The notes below the pieces were generated by a model. That model saw nothing but the letters and a program-made list of their open reading frames with translations, was not told the DNA's origin and searched no databases. The position numbers and the translations under genes were made by a program. Positions 24,687 through 34,091 of a stretch of 64,000 bases of DNA are shown here, one piece after another. Source of the stretch: Brevibacillus brevis. Its GTDB lineage: Bacteria > Bacillota > Bacilli > Brevibacillales > Brevibacillaceae. The stretch covers positions 4,801,001 to 4,865,000 of the forward strand of contig NZ_LR134338.1 of the NCBI RefSeq assembly GCF_900637055.1, read 5' to 3'. Each line of letters opens with the position of its first letter. The stretch's first letter is position 1.

Positions 24687-25897
24687 CCGGCTGCATACAC
24701 GGTCGTACAGTTTTTTCCTTTGCGCTTGGAGCGGTACAGTGCCTCATCTGCTGCCCGCTTCAAGCCATCTGCCGTGTTTGCGTCTTGAGGGTAGCGCGCA
24801 ATGCCAACACTGACCGCAATCAAGATACAGCAATCGTCCTGTGTTAAGGGGCGCACTCGCAAATATTCCCGAATGGCATGCGCTTTTTTCTCCGCCATCT
24901 CCATGGATGATCCGGGGCAGAGCAGCATGAACTCGTCTCCCGCATAACGATACGCAGTATCCTCTGGTCCCGCCACTTCTTTCATCGCTTCGGCAATTTG
25001 CTTAATCAGTGCGTCCCCTGCATGATGACCATAATGGTCGTTCACCGCTTTTAAGCTGTCTGAATCCAGCATGATCAAAGAGACAGACGCATCTTCTTCA
25101 CTCAGCAGCTTTTCCAAATCACGATGGAAAGCACGATAGTTCGCAATCCCTGTCAGCTCATCCTGAAACGACATCTGGTACATTCGCTCATACAAGCGCG
25201 CCGTTTCGATAGCACTTGCTACCTGAAAACCTATGATTTTCAGTAGTTCCTCGTGCTCTTTTTTATAGGCGAACTCGCGATAAGACTGGGCAGAAATAAC
25301 GCCTTTGATCTGATTCCCCAGCATGAGTGGAACGAAAATGCATGTATTCGTATCAATTTCCGGGCTTCCCCAGCGGATCATTTCTGGCTCGCTTGGCTCG
25401 TTCTTCATCGTCTTGATGTGGATGGTTTCCCGTGTATCAATCACTTTGGACACCATCGCTTGCCCATAAGGAATGGTGAGCGGACCATAATTGACCCCAT
25501 TATCGATGCTGATCGGAATTCTGATCTCACTGTCTCCTTCATCATAAAAGGCAATAAAGAAAGCATCAGCACGCATCACGCGCGAGACCAGCTCGAATGC
25601 TTTCCACAAAATTTTGCTTTCCTCAAACGTTTTGGCAAAAATGTGGCTGAGGTCGTGCAAAATCTTCATGTGCTCGGAGATCCACATCATTTCGGTTACC
25701 TTATTTCGCAGCTCCACAATCTGCTTCAGCAGTTCTGCATGCAAGGCACTGTCCTGTTCCGACAGCATACTGTCTACCTCACGAGATACCGCTTCAACCT
25801 CGCCAAGCTCGACTTCTTCTATGTTGCCGAGCCATTGGCTATAACGCTCCAACAACTGTCTTGCATACGCTTCTCTAACGTCGTGCTTCTCATGCAT
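24683..25897 (-). CDS. GAF-GGDEF diguanylate cyclase
   Basis: A 404-residue protein. A TTG at 25903 is too close to GGAGGG; the ATG at 25897 (MHEKHDVREA) is the better start. An N-terminal helical region is followed by a GAF domain (~95-235: LSHIFAKTFEESKILW, TCIFVPLMLGNQIKGVISAQS) and a GGDEF domain (~240-404). The signature reads AGDEF, a variant that is active in many cyclases, with LDSDSLKAVNDHYGHHAGD before it. No RxxD inhibitory site is found five residues upstream (GPED instead). It should make cyclic di-GMP in the cytoplasm without classical product inhibition. Confidence 0.9.
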   Translation of the reverse strand: MHEKHDVREAYARQLLERYSQWLGNIEEVELGEVEAVSREVDSMLSEQDSALHAELLKQIVELRNKVTEMMWISEHMKILHDLSHIFAKTFEESKILWKAFELVSRVMRADAFFIAFYDEGDSEIRIPISIDNGVNYGPLTIPYGQAMVSKVIDTRETIHIKTMKNEPSEPEMIRWGSPEIDTNTCIFVPLMLGNQIKGVISAQSYREFAYKKEHEELLKIIGFQVASAIETARLYERMYQMSFQDELTGIANYRAFHRDLEKLLSEEDASVSLIMLDSDSLKAVNDHYGHHAGDALIKQIAEAMKEVAGPEDTAYRYAGDEFMLLCPGSSMEMAEKKAHAIREYLRVRPLTQDDCCILIAVSVGIARYPQDANTADGLKRAADEALYRSKRKGKNCTTVYAAG

Positions 25898-25924
25898 ATT
25901 CAACCCTCCGGCTATTGGGTAGCT

Positions 25925-26239
25925 TTACGCTTTTTTTTCATGATATCGCTCAATAGCTGCACGGATGGCTTGCAAGACAGCTCCCTGACCAGGTGCTAAA
26001 AAACGTTCTTGGATCGCCTTTGTGATCTCCTGCATGCCATCTGCAACCGTCTTGCCTACAAGCAAGCTCACCAAAAACTCGCTCGTCTTGTCCATGACAA
26101 AGGTAAAGCTGGCGTCGCAAATCACTTCGGCGTCTACATCAATAATGAGTACACAGCCTACCATGGTAGAAACCTCGTACAAGGTAGTTCCCTTGGGGAT
26201 TTGGGCGAAGCCTGCTGTCAGTACCGTATTTTTGTTCAT
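25925..26239 (-). CDS. DUF3870 domain protein
   Basis: A 104-residue soluble protein spanning essentially one DUF3870 domain: VLTAGFAQIPKGTT, GCVLIIDVDAEVICDASFTFV, FLVSLLVGKTV and AIRAAIERYHEK fit the family pattern as I know it. The biochemical function of DUF3870 is not known. It is a short distance downstream of the sensor kinase and upstream of the GGDEF gene on the same strand, with AGGAGG before the ATG, so co-transcription with the kinase is plausible. Confidence 0.82.
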   Translation of the reverse strand: MNKNTVLTAGFAQIPKGTTLYEVSTMVGCVLIIDVDAEVICDASFTFVMDKTSEFLVSLLVGKTVADGMQEITKAIQERFLAPGQGAVLQAIRAAIERYHEKKA

Positions 26240-26251
26240 CCAGTCGTCCTC

Positions 26252-27664
26252 CTAGCTGCTGATCGGCAAGCATACCTCGACTGCCGTTCCGTTACCCGGG
26301 GTGCTTATCAACCGCAGAGTCCCCCGATGGTTTTCAATGATTTTGCGGCTCACCATCAATCCCAGGCCCGTCCCCGTTTCCTTCGTCGTGAAAAAAGCCT
26401 CTCCCAATCTCGCCATCTGATGGGCCGGGATCCCCACTCCATTGTCTTCAAACCGAATGACGACTCGGTCATCTTCACACCGCAGTCGAATCACAATTTC
26501 TCCATTCCCTGCGGTCGCTTCGATCCCATTTTTCAAAAAGTTAATGAAGGCTTGCTTCAACTGATTCTCATCGCAATGGATCAAGGGGACTTCCGATTCG
26601 AAAACGACCTGAATCATGACCTTTTTCAAAATCGCCTCCGTCTCCAAGAGCGTAACCACATGCGTGATCAGGTTGGACAGATCGCGGGCTTCAAACACAG
26701 TGGTATGCGGCTTCGCCAAGACCAACAGCTCCGTGACAATCATCTCGATTCGCGCCAATTCAGAGCTCATAATCGAAAAATACTCCGGCTTTCTCATGCC
26801 ATCCTTTTGCATTAATTGCACAAAGCCTTTTAACGAGGTAAGCGGATTGCGTATCTCATGCGCGATCCCTGCGGCCAATTGCCCGACCAGCGCGAGTTTT
26901 TCCGAGTTTTGCAAAAATTCTTGCGCCCGTTTGCGTTCCGTAATATCTCGGATCAATATGTACATGGAGAGCTTGTCCTGAATCGGCACGGATGTTCCAC
27001 ACACTTCTACCTCTGTCCGACTGCCATCCAAACGGATCAGCTCGACCTCAATTGGCGCGGCCGTTTCCCCTTCTTCCAAAGTGCGGATGAGGCCCTTGAT
27101 CTTCGCTACATCACGGGGATGGAAAAACGACTGAAATGGATACCATAACAGCTCGTCCAAGCCAGAAGCCCCCACCAGTTGTATCCCTGCTTGATTGACG
27201 TATTGAAGCTCCCCAGCACGGAAGATGAACGCACCTTCACCGGAAATATCCAATACTCTGCACTGTTTGGAACCATAGCTGTCCCCTAATGAGGCTGGAA
27301 GCTTCTGTACCATCGCATAATACCCAATAGACGTGCCTTCCTCCCAAAAGGTTCCATATGTAATATGCACGGGAATAGTTGTGCCATCCTTGTGACGAAA
27401 AGCGGTGAAAAAAGGTCTCGAATCGCCATTCATCGCAAATTGTGTTTGAAGGCGTACCATTTCCTGTTCTTCCGAAACAGCCAGCTTCCAAAATGAAGAC
27501 CCTTCCCATTCTTCTACGGAGTAGCCGTTCAACACTTGACAGGCAGGATTGCCTTTAAAAACTCTACCAAATTGATCGAGCAGAAAAGTGGCCTGAATCA
27601 TTTGATCAAAAAAGGAACGATAGAGATGACCACTTCTCCATCCACTATCCAATAAATTTTTCAT
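26252..27664 (-). CDS. PAS-PAS sensor histidine kinase (sporulation-kinase type)
   Basis: A 470-residue protein with no membrane segments. The frame is open to 27733, but GGAGGG precedes ATG 27664 (MKNLLDSGWR). Two PAS domains (~20-135 and ~150-260: FLLDQFGRVFKGN, LLWYPFQSFFHPRDV) precede the dimerisation/phosphoacceptor segment AAGIAHEIRNPLTSLKGF with His ~268. The ATPase domain has NFLKNGIEAT, DNGVGIP and TGLGLMVS. This layout is that of soluble Bacillus sporulation kinases such as KinA and KinE, which phosphorylate Spo0F. No response regulator is adjacent, which also fits that group. Confidence 0.9.
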   Translation of the reverse strand: MKNLLDSGWRSGHLYRSFFDQMIQATFLLDQFGRVFKGNPACQVLNGYSVEEWEGSSFWKLAVSEEQEMVRLQTQFAMNGDSRPFFTAFRHKDGTTIPVHITYGTFWEEGTSIGYYAMVQKLPASLGDSYGSKQCRVLDISGEGAFIFRAGELQYVNQAGIQLVGASGLDELLWYPFQSFFHPRDVAKIKGLIRTLEEGETAAPIEVELIRLDGSRTEVEVCGTSVPIQDKLSMYILIRDITERKRAQEFLQNSEKLALVGQLAAGIAHEIRNPLTSLKGFVQLMQKDGMRKPEYFSIMSSELARIEMIVTELLVLAKPHTTVFEARDLSNLITHVVTLLETEAILKKVMIQVVFESEVPLIHCDENQLKQAFINFLKNGIEATAGNGEIVIRLRCEDDRVVIRFEDNGVGIPAHQMARLGEAFFTTKETGTGLGLMVSRKIIENHRGTLRLISTPGNGTAVEVCLPISS

Positions 27665-27791
27665 CGTGCCCCTCCCTCCTGGGACGAGAAAACGGCTACT
27701 CCAAATTACGGAAATAGCCTGCAACGTTCTCAAATCCTATTCTCACCCAATTTTACCCTATTCGCTCTGTTGTTTCCATCCCCCGGAAAAT

Positions 27792-28772
27792 TTAAATATG
27801 CGATTTTTCCAGTACCTCTGCACTGACACGCAGTTGCTCTGCCATTTTTTCGTCAACAGCCAAGCCCAGCTGTGTGACAGCTGCAACCAGCGCTCCGACA
27901 ACAGGTGATACGATGGGAATGACCGTTTGAAACGAAGCTCTCGCAACCAGTTGTTCCCGAAGGATTGTACTGGCAGTTAACAATCCTCCCGCCAAAACGA
28001 CCGGTACGGGCTCCTGGACCTTTTTTAAGCAAGCATCGGCCAATTCCAGCAAATCCTCCACTGCTTGCTTGATCAATGCATTCGCCACCGGATCGCCTAG
28101 TGTTGCGGCTTGTTCCACGAGCTGACTCGTTTTTGCCAGCTCCTTTCTCGGATTGCTTCCCCCGTAGATCAGGCTGATCAGCTCATCAGGACGCTCTACG
28201 CCATAGTGGTCCATAAACAGTCTCGTCAGTACTGTCGATTCACCGCGCCCATCGTATTCGCGCATGACGGCGATTGCCGCTTTTTTGCCCAAATCAAACC
28301 CGCTGCCCTCATCTCCTACCAGATACCCCCATCCACCTACACGGTGCCTCGCCCCCTCTTTTGAAAAGGCACAGGCAATCGAGCCCGTACCGGCAAGGAG
28401 AACGACGCCTGGCTGCCCCCACGTCCCCGCGTAAAGGGCTGCGATGACATCATTATCAATCAATAGTCGTTCTCCCCACTCATCGGCAAAGGCATGCTGA
28501 ATTCTTTCCTTGATCTGCGGACGATCTGCACCGCCAAGTCCGATAAACAGACTGGCTACTTCCTCTTTTTTGGCACCTGCCTTTATCCTCACAGCATCAA
28601 TGAGTTCGCGTAGAGTAGCTTCCACATCCCCCCAGCTCCTGGAAAGCGGGTTTGATGATTCCCCAACCACAATTGCCCGTACCTGTCCTGCCTCATTGCA
28701 TATGGCTGCTCTGGTTTTGCTTCCGCCCCCATCGATCCCGATAAACCACTTTTCCCCATTACTTGACTGCAC
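27792..28772 (-). CDS. BadF/BcrA-type amino-sugar kinase (GlcNAc/MurNAc kinase-like)
   Basis: A 326-residue protein of the acetate/sugar-kinase/Hsp70 ATPase fold. GIDGGGSKTRAA is the phosphate-1 motif, LLAGTGSIAC and VGGWGYLVGDEGSGFDLG are typical of GlcNAc kinases and of clostridial MurK. It starts at a GTG overlapping the permease gene by 14 bases. Being last in an operon with a sugar ABC importer and an RpiR regulator, it should phosphorylate the imported amino sugar at C6. GlcNAc, MurNAc or glucosamine are the likely substrates. Confidence 0.85.
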   Translation of the reverse strand: MQSSNGEKWFIGIDGGGSKTRAAICNEAGQVRAIVVGESSNPLSRSWGDVEATLRELIDAVRIKAGAKKEEVASLFIGLGGADRPQIKERIQHAFADEWGERLLIDNDVIAALYAGTWGQPGVVLLAGTGSIACAFSKEGARHRVGGWGYLVGDEGSGFDLGKKAAIAVMREYDGRGESTVLTRLFMDHYGVERPDELISLIYGGSNPRKELAKTSQLVEQAATLGDPVANALIKQAVEDLLELADACLKKVQEPVPVVLAGGLLTASTILREQLVARASFQTVIPIVSPVVGALVAAVTQLGLAVDEKMAEQLRVSAEVLEKSHI

Positions 28773-29583
28773 CTGCCGTCAACCCCTCCATAAACTGCCT
28801 CGATGCCATCAAAAACACGACGATCATCGGTAAGGCAGACAACGTGAGCCCAGCAAACAGCAGGCTCCAATCCGTTTCATATTCTCCAAACAGCACCATC
28901 ATGCCTACCGGAATCGTCTTGAGCGCTTCCTCTTGAATGAAAATCAACGGGAAGAAAAAGTCGTTCCACGCATGAATGAAATTAATAATGACCACCGTAG
29001 CCAAGGCCGGACGAATCAGCGGCAAGAGCACGCGCCAAAACACCTGAAAATGGCTGCACCCATCGATCCGCGCCGCTTCCTCCAGCTCGATTGGCAACGT
29101 CCGAAAGAAGCCCGTCAAAATAAAAACAGAGATCGGAATGCCACTCGCCGTATAAATCAAAATCAGCGACCACAATGAATTCAAGAGCCCGAGATTCTTC
29201 ATCAGCAAAAACAAGGGAACGATCCCCAGCTTGATCGGAATCATCAGGCCAATAATGAAAAAGAAGTATAGCCCCCCTGTCCATTTAAAGGAAAAGCGCG
29301 ACAAGTAAAAGGCCGCCATCGCTGAAAAAACCGTAATGCACAAGACAGACATGGCACTGACAAATACACTGTTCCATAAAAAGTCAGCAAAAGGCACGGC
29401 TTCCCACAGCTTTTTATACGTATCCAGGCTAAATGTCTTGGGAAGGGAGAGCGGACTTGCAAAAATCTCCATGTTCGTCTTTAGCGAAGAAGCGATCATC
29501 AGTACGATCGGATATAGTGCGACTAACGCGAATAAATACGCCAGCACATAAGATACAGCTCTCCCACCCACAGTCATCTTCAC
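28759..29583 (-). CDS. Sugar ABC transporter permease (MalG type)
   Basis: A 274-residue inner-membrane protein with six predicted segments. The frame is open to 29616, but AAAGGAGAA sits eight bases before a GTG at 29583 (VKMTVGGRAV), the preferred start; ATG 29577 is another option. The EAA loop reads EEAARIDGCSHFQVFWRVLLP, where the ATPase docks. It is in one operon with a MalF-type permease and a binding protein. No ATPase gene is present in the operon, so a shared MsmX-like ATPase encoded elsewhere is required. Confidence 0.92.
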   Translation of the reverse strand: MKMTVGGRAVSYVLAYLFALVALYPIVLMIASSLKTNMEIFASPLSLPKTFSLDTYKKLWEAVPFADFLWNSVFVSAMSVLCITVFSAMAAFYLSRFSFKWTGGLYFFFIIGLMIPIKLGIVPLFLLMKNLGLLNSLWSLILIYTASGIPISVFILTGFFRTLPIELEEAARIDGCSHFQVFWRVLLPLIRPALATVVIINFIHAWNDFFFPLIFIQEEALKTIPVGMMVLFGEYETDWSLLFAGLTLSALPMIVVFLMASRQFMEGLTAGAVK

Positions 29584-29617
29584 AGCGCATTCTCCTTTCC
29601 ACGCAGGAACACGCAAA

Positions 29618-30562
29618 TTAGTGTTGGACTTCTCGCTTCCTCATCAAATAGAGTGACAGCGCCGACACAGACCCGACGATGAAAAACAACACGACAGCCA
29701 ACGCCGAACCGAGTCCAAGGGTGACATCCCCAGCTCCGCTGCTAAACGCCATGCGATAAAAGTAAACCGCCAGCGTATCCGTCGAATAAAACGGCTCACC
29801 CATCGAGCCTTGCATGGCGTAGACGAGCTCGAACGCTTCAAACGCCTGAATGAACGTAAATATCGTCATAATCGTGATTGCTGGCATGCACAGCGGCAAA
29901 ATAATCTTCCACAGCATCCGCAAGCCTGTTGCCCCATCCAATCTCGCCGCCTCGATCAAATCCTCCGGGATCGACTGTAGTCCCGCCAAAAAGATCAGCA
30001 TGGCAAAGCCTATGCCAAACCAGCAGTTAATCAAAATAATCGCGAGAAGCGCTGTACCCGGGTCCCCGAGCCACGGTCTGGCCCACTCTTCTAGACCAAT
30101 TTTTGCCAAAACGGTATTGAGTGCACCGTAATTCGGATTTAAAATTAATTTCCACAAAAACCCAATCACAATAACTGACAGCAGCCTTGGCATGAAATAA
30201 GCGATCTTGAGGAACCCGGAACCTCGTATTTTGCGATAAATGAGAAAAGCCAGTCCGAAAGCAATCCCATTTTGCACGATCATTTCGACCACAAAGTAGA
30301 AGACGTTATGCCGAAAAGCATTCCAGAACATTTCGTTGAAAGGCTCTACCATAAACAGCGTAATGAAATTTTGCAGTCCAACAAAAACCCCGCGCTTGAT
30401 GCCATTCCAGTCGTACAAGCTGTATAAGAATGCCGAAAAGATCGGGTACACGACAAACAACGTATACATAACAAGCGCGGGCAGCGGAAACAAGTGTATC
30501 ATCCAGCGCACTTGCCCCTTTGTTCGAATGCTTTTCCGGTTTACCGTCTCGATGATACCCAC
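29618..30562 (-). CDS. Sugar ABC transporter permease (MalF type)
   Basis: A 314-residue membrane protein with about six segments and the EAA loop LIEAARLDGATGLRMLWKIILP. The start at 30562 is a GTG with a poor ribosome site. A start near MIHLFPLPAL, behind AAAGGGG, is possible and would remove ~20 residues. It pairs with the next permease and with the binding protein upstream. It is probably part of an importer for an amino sugar or muropeptide fragment. Confidence 0.92.
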   Translation of the reverse strand: MGIIETVNRKSIRTKGQVRWMIHLFPLPALVMYTLFVVYPIFSAFLYSLYDWNGIKRGVFVGLQNFITLFMVEPFNEMFWNAFRHNVFYFVVEMIVQNGIAFGLAFLIYRKIRGSGFLKIAYFMPRLLSVIVIGFLWKLILNPNYGALNTVLAKIGLEEWARPWLGDPGTALLAIILINCWFGIGFAMLIFLAGLQSIPEDLIEAARLDGATGLRMLWKIILPLCMPAITIMTIFTFIQAFEAFELVYAMQGSMGEPFYSTDTLAVYFYRMAFSSGAGDVTLGLGSALAVVLFFIVGSVSALSLYLMRKREVQH

Positions 30563-30649
30563 CCCTTTTTTACGAAAATCATCGCGGCCTGTTCAGAAGC
30601 CGGGAGTGTACCCAACTCAGGTCCACTCCCCCTTTCCGTCTGCTATTTT

Positions 30650-31933
30650 CTACTTTTTAAAGGGAGGAAACCAGGTAGACGCAGACTTTTGTACTTCTTC
30701 TACGACCTGCTCAGGGGTGAGCTTGCCTAAATACATGCCTTGGAGGGCGTTTTCCAATGTTTGCTTCGTCGTCGGTTTTCCTTCCGCGAAGTTGACCACC
30801 ATCAAATAGGGTGTGGCGCTTGATTGGGACAGCTCTGCCATCTTGTTTACCAACGGATCGTCAGTCGATACACCTGGCACCGCGCTGATTCGTTTGAACT
30901 GATTCGCGAATAGCTCCCCAAACTTTTTCGTCGCCATGAATTCCATGAACTTCAATGCCTCTTCTTTGTGCTTGGACTTGGCATTGACGGCATACGAGCC
31001 ATCGACCCAGGTTGTCAGGACTTGTTTTCCGTCATCGGTTGGCATCGGGAAGAAATCAAGTGGCAAATCGGGGTTGAGCTTTTTGATGCCTTCCAGTTCA
31101 AAGCTGCCATTGATGAACATCGCTGCTTTTTCCGTGGCGAACAACGTCCGCATATCATTCAATTCGAGACCCACATAATTTTCCGGGAAATAAGGGATAA
31201 GCTCTTGCATACGCTGCACGGATTCGAGGAACTCGGCGCTTTTCAGGTCACTTTCTCCTTTTAGGAGCTTGTCGAGATAGTCCGTTCCGCTGTAGCTAGC
31301 TGGAGCAATCACACCATGACTGAGAGAGAGGAGCCAGCCCTCCTTTGCTCCGAAAGAAATTGGGACGATTCCTTTCTCTTTCAATGTTTTGGCTGTCGCG
31401 ATCAGCTCATCCCAGCTTTTCGGTGCCTGGAGGCTATTTTGCTCGAAGATTTTCTTGTTGTAGTAAAATTGCGTGGAGTTCAGGGATAGTGGGACACCGT
31501 AGACTTTACCATCTTTACCTGTGGCCGCTGCAAGGACGTCTTTTGGTATGGTAGATATGCCTGGCACATTGTCGAGAGGCTCCAGATGTCCTGCTTCAGC
31601 CAGGGCAATCCCCGGAGCGTAGGGACGCAGCTGCAAAATATCTGGACCACTGTCGCTTTGGAGCGCCGTGTTCAGGATGGTATTGTACTCCGTTGCTTTG
31701 AATGGCTTGAAGTCGATCTTGATATTCGGATTGTCTGCCTCAAAAGCTTTGATGATTGCTTTGTAGCCCTCCGTGTCTTCTACACGCCAGCTATGCATCG
31801 AGAGTGTTACCTGCTGTCCTCCACCCTGCCCGCCGCCAGACTCTGTTTCGTTTCCTCCACCGCTACATCCTGTCACCACCATAACCGCAGCCAACACGAT
31901 AGAAGCTACATAACGAAAACGAAATTGCTTCAT
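30650..31933 (-). CDS. Sugar ABC transporter substrate-binding lipoprotein
   Basis: A 427-residue protein with a lipoprotein signal: hydrophobic stretch SIVLAAVMVVTGC with the lipobox Cys near residue 23, followed by a Gly/Ser-rich linker. The rest is a family 1 solute-binding protein (SMHSWRVEDTEGYKAIIKAF, YNTILNTALQSD, GSYAVNAKSKHKEEALKFMEF). It would be anchored outside the membrane and hand substrate to the two permeases downstream. AGGGGGAGG precedes the start. Confidence 0.93.
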   Translation of the reverse strand: MKQFRFRYVASIVLAAVMVVTGCSGGGNETESGGGQGGGQQVTLSMHSWRVEDTEGYKAIIKAFEADNPNIKIDFKPFKATEYNTILNTALQSDSGPDILQLRPYAPGIALAEAGHLEPLDNVPGISTIPKDVLAAATGKDGKVYGVPLSLNSTQFYYNKKIFEQNSLQAPKSWDELIATAKTLKEKGIVPISFGAKEGWLLSLSHGVIAPASYSGTDYLDKLLKGESDLKSAEFLESVQRMQELIPYFPENYVGLELNDMRTLFATEKAAMFINGSFELEGIKKLNPDLPLDFFPMPTDDGKQVLTTWVDGSYAVNAKSKHKEEALKFMEFMATKKFGELFANQFKRISAVPGVSTDDPLVNKMAELSQSSATPYLMVVNFAEGKPTTKQTLENALQGMYLGKLTPEQVVEEVQKSASTWFPPFKK

Positions 31934-31959
31934 GCGAAACCCTCCCCCTTTTTCTTCCC

Positions 31960-32997
31960 TTAGGTCTGCAAAAGCTGGGCCGTAACAGCATCATGCAAAA
32001 TCGGCCGTAATTGCCGAAGCTGATGATTGCGGCCTAGATGTACGACGTTGGTAAGAAAGATGACAGCAAACTGTTGCTCCGGGTCGATCCACATACTGGT
32101 ACCAGTAAAGCCCGTATGCCCGAAGCTCTTACGATGCAAGCCGCTTCCACAGCTCAGCGTGGTGGAAGCTTGATTGAGCTCCCAGCCATACCCTCTACAC
32201 CCACCTGCTTGCTCCGCATGATTGCGAATCGCCAGTTCGTACCATTCGCACGCAAGTAATCGAGGATCTTGGTACAACCAGCTCATCGCGTATCGGCACA
32301 GATCGTCAGCCGTTGAGAAGAGTCCAGCATGTCCGGCAACCCCTCCCATCGCAAAAGCTTTCTCGTCATGAACCTCGCCTGTGATGTAGGCGTTGGTGAG
32401 GCTGCAATATTCAGTAGACGCAATATTCCGATAAATAAACCGATCCGGACAGTAAACGGTATGTGTCATGCCCAATGGGGTGAAGATGCGCCGGGTAACA
32501 AACTGATCCAAGCGCTCTCCTGTTGCTTGCTCGATAACAAGGCCCAACCAGATCATGCCCAAATCACTGTAAACTGCACGGGACCCTGGTTTGTGAATCA
32601 ATTCTTGCGCATACAACAACTCTGGCAAATCGATCTCGCTATCGCGTCTTCTCTCTGCCAAATCTGCCGGCATTCCTGATGTATGCGTAAGCAGCTGTGC
32701 GAGTGTGATCCGCTTCTTATCAGCGGGACAATCGGGGAAAAATCGTCCAATCTGATCATCTAGCGCTACCACTCCCTCCTGCACAAGCAAGAGGATAGCA
32801 GGCAGCGTCGCCGTTACTTTGGTGAGCGACGCCAGGTCAAACATGGTATCCGGCGTCACCCGCTGGTCTTTGGCGATACTCGTCGTTCCGACATCACACG
32901 CATACCAGATACGACGATCACGCACGATTCGCAAGGCAGCTCCCGGCAACAAACCGTTGTCCACCCATCCTTGCAATAGCAGCTCCAGATCGTCCAT
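31960..32997 (-). CDS. Class C beta-lactamase-like serine hydrolase
   Basis: A 345-residue protein. The frame runs open to 33399, but that part overlaps the RpiR gene; GGGAGGGAAG before ATG 32997 (MDDLELLLQG) fixes the start. The SxxK motif is SLTK near residue 63, a YSD tyrosine motif follows, and HTGFTG near the C-terminus replaces KTG. There is no signal peptide, so it acts inside the cell. A related gene (ybbE) sits in the B. subtilis MurNAc-peptide recycling cluster beside murR. Here too it lies beside an RpiR regulator, suggesting a muropeptide esterase or peptidase role. Confidence 0.85.
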   Translation of the reverse strand: MDDLELLLQGWVDNGLLPGAALRIVRDRRIWYACDVGTTSIAKDQRVTPDTMFDLASLTKVTATLPAILLLVQEGVVALDDQIGRFFPDCPADKKRITLAQLLTHTSGMPADLAERRRDSEIDLPELLYAQELIHKPGSRAVYSDLGMIWLGLVIEQATGERLDQFVTRRIFTPLGMTHTVYCPDRFIYRNIASTEYCSLTNAYITGEVHDEKAFAMGGVAGHAGLFSTADDLCRYAMSWLYQDPRLLACEWYELAIRNHAEQAGGCRGYGWELNQASTTLSCGSGLHRKSFGHTGFTGTSMWIDPEQQFAVIFLTNVVHLGRNHQLRQLRPILHDAVTAQLLQT

Positions 32998-33014
32998 GTC
33001 TTCCCTCCCTTCTC

Positions 33015-33881
33015 CTACGTCGATGAGCGTTTCGTCCGACTGACAGCAAGCCTTGATTTTTCCAACAGGGGAATGACTTGCTCTTGCATCCTGCTGATCA
33101 TAGTAATAAACAAAATATCGATGACGTTTAATTGGGCAATGCGTGAAGCCATGGCTCCGCTGCGAATGCTTTTTTCTACCGAGCTGGTGAACAGCCGGAT
33201 GTTGGCTAGTTCGGCTACAGGCGAGGGACCGAATTTGGTCAGGGTAATGATGGTCGCTCCTTGCTGCTTGGCCTCCGTCAACGATTGAATAATGTCTTCG
33301 GTCTGTCCTGAATAAGATATGCCGATGACCACGTCTTTTTCCGTCAACGTGACGGCCGACGTCAATTGTGCGTGAAAATCCGAATAAGCCTCGCACCACA
33401 AGTTAATCCGCGAAAATTTTTGCCGGATATCGTCGGCAATGACCGCCGATGCTCCGACGCCGTAGACATCGATCTTTCTGGCTACCGACAGCACGTCGAC
33501 TGCTTTCTTTACTTCTTCGTTGGACAAGACGGAGAGCGTATCCTGGATGGATTGAATATTATTCCAGCTGACCGCTTGCATAATCGATTCAACTGAACCC
33601 TCCATCATAATCTCCTGATAGCTGCCTATCGCCGTCTGTTTCGTCAAATCTCCCGCGACACGCAGCTTTAGCTCCTGATATCCCTTCATATTAAGAGAGC
33701 GAGCCAAACGGATAATCGTCGCCTCGGAAACCCCACTATATTCCGCCAGTTTTTGGACAGAAAGCTTCACGACATCTTCCGGGTGAGCCAGGATATAATC
33801 AGCGACTTTTCGCTCCGAAGGCTTCAATTGATCCAAGATTGCATGCAGGCTGACAAGCCCTCCATTTAACATATGTGACAT
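33015..33881 (-). CDS. RpiR/MurR family transcriptional regulator
   Basis: A 288-residue protein. The N-terminal ~75 residues are an RpiR helix-turn-helix (LKPSERKVADYIL, YSGVSEATIIRLARSL). The C-terminal half is an SIS sugar-phosphate-binding domain (VYGVGASAVIADD, GISYSGQTEDIIQSL). Such regulators respond to phosphosugars such as MurNAc-6-P or GlcNAc-6-P. It is the first gene of the operon that includes the hydrolase, importer and kinase. A palindrome over its own -10 region (33905-33919) is a likely autoregulatory site. Confidence 0.92.
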   Translation of the reverse strand: MSHMLNGGLVSLHAILDQLKPSERKVADYILAHPEDVVKLSVQKLAEYSGVSEATIIRLARSLNMKGYQELKLRVAGDLTKQTAIGSYQEIMMEGSVESIMQAVSWNNIQSIQDTLSVLSNEEVKKAVDVLSVARKIDVYGVGASAVIADDIRQKFSRINLWCEAYSDFHAQLTSAVTLTEKDVVIGISYSGQTEDIIQSLTEAKQQGATIITLTKFGPSPVAELANIRLFTSSVEKSIRSGAMASRIAQLNVIDILFITMISRMQEQVIPLLEKSRLAVSRTKRSST

Positions 33882-33904
33882 CGCTTTCTTCCCCCAAATC
33901 TTAT

Positions 33905-33937
33905 CTACATTTTATGTAGCATTATTTCTCTCGTCAA
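33905..33937 (-). promoter_or_regulatory. Promoter of the rpiR-type operon with overlapping palindrome
   Basis: On the minus strand TTGACG (33937-33932) and TAAAAT (33914-33909) are 17 bases apart. The perfect palindrome CTACAT-TTT-ATGTAG (33905-33919) covers the -10 box. It is the best candidate operator for the RpiR protein. Confidence 0.7.
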
Positions 33938-34091
33938 TTGTTATCTAATAAACAATATTTCAATATCACGAAGCTCAGTACAACTCTCCTGAATTTGTTC
34001 TCTCTTTTTCTAAAAATTCCCCCCTTGACTTTCTCGCGGCGTCAAGCTTTACGCTTGCATCGCTACCAGGAATAAAAAGGAGGATTTTCCC

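Noticed and set aside
32998..33399. N-terminal extension of the serine hydrolase frame
   Set aside because: It overlaps the RpiR gene, has no signal or domain, and a strong ribosome site supports the start at 32997.
34024..34060. Possible alternating stems (CTTGAC/GTCAAG and CAAGC/GCTTG) before mtaD
   Set aside because: The stems are only five to six base pairs and lack a T run; chance is enough to explain them.
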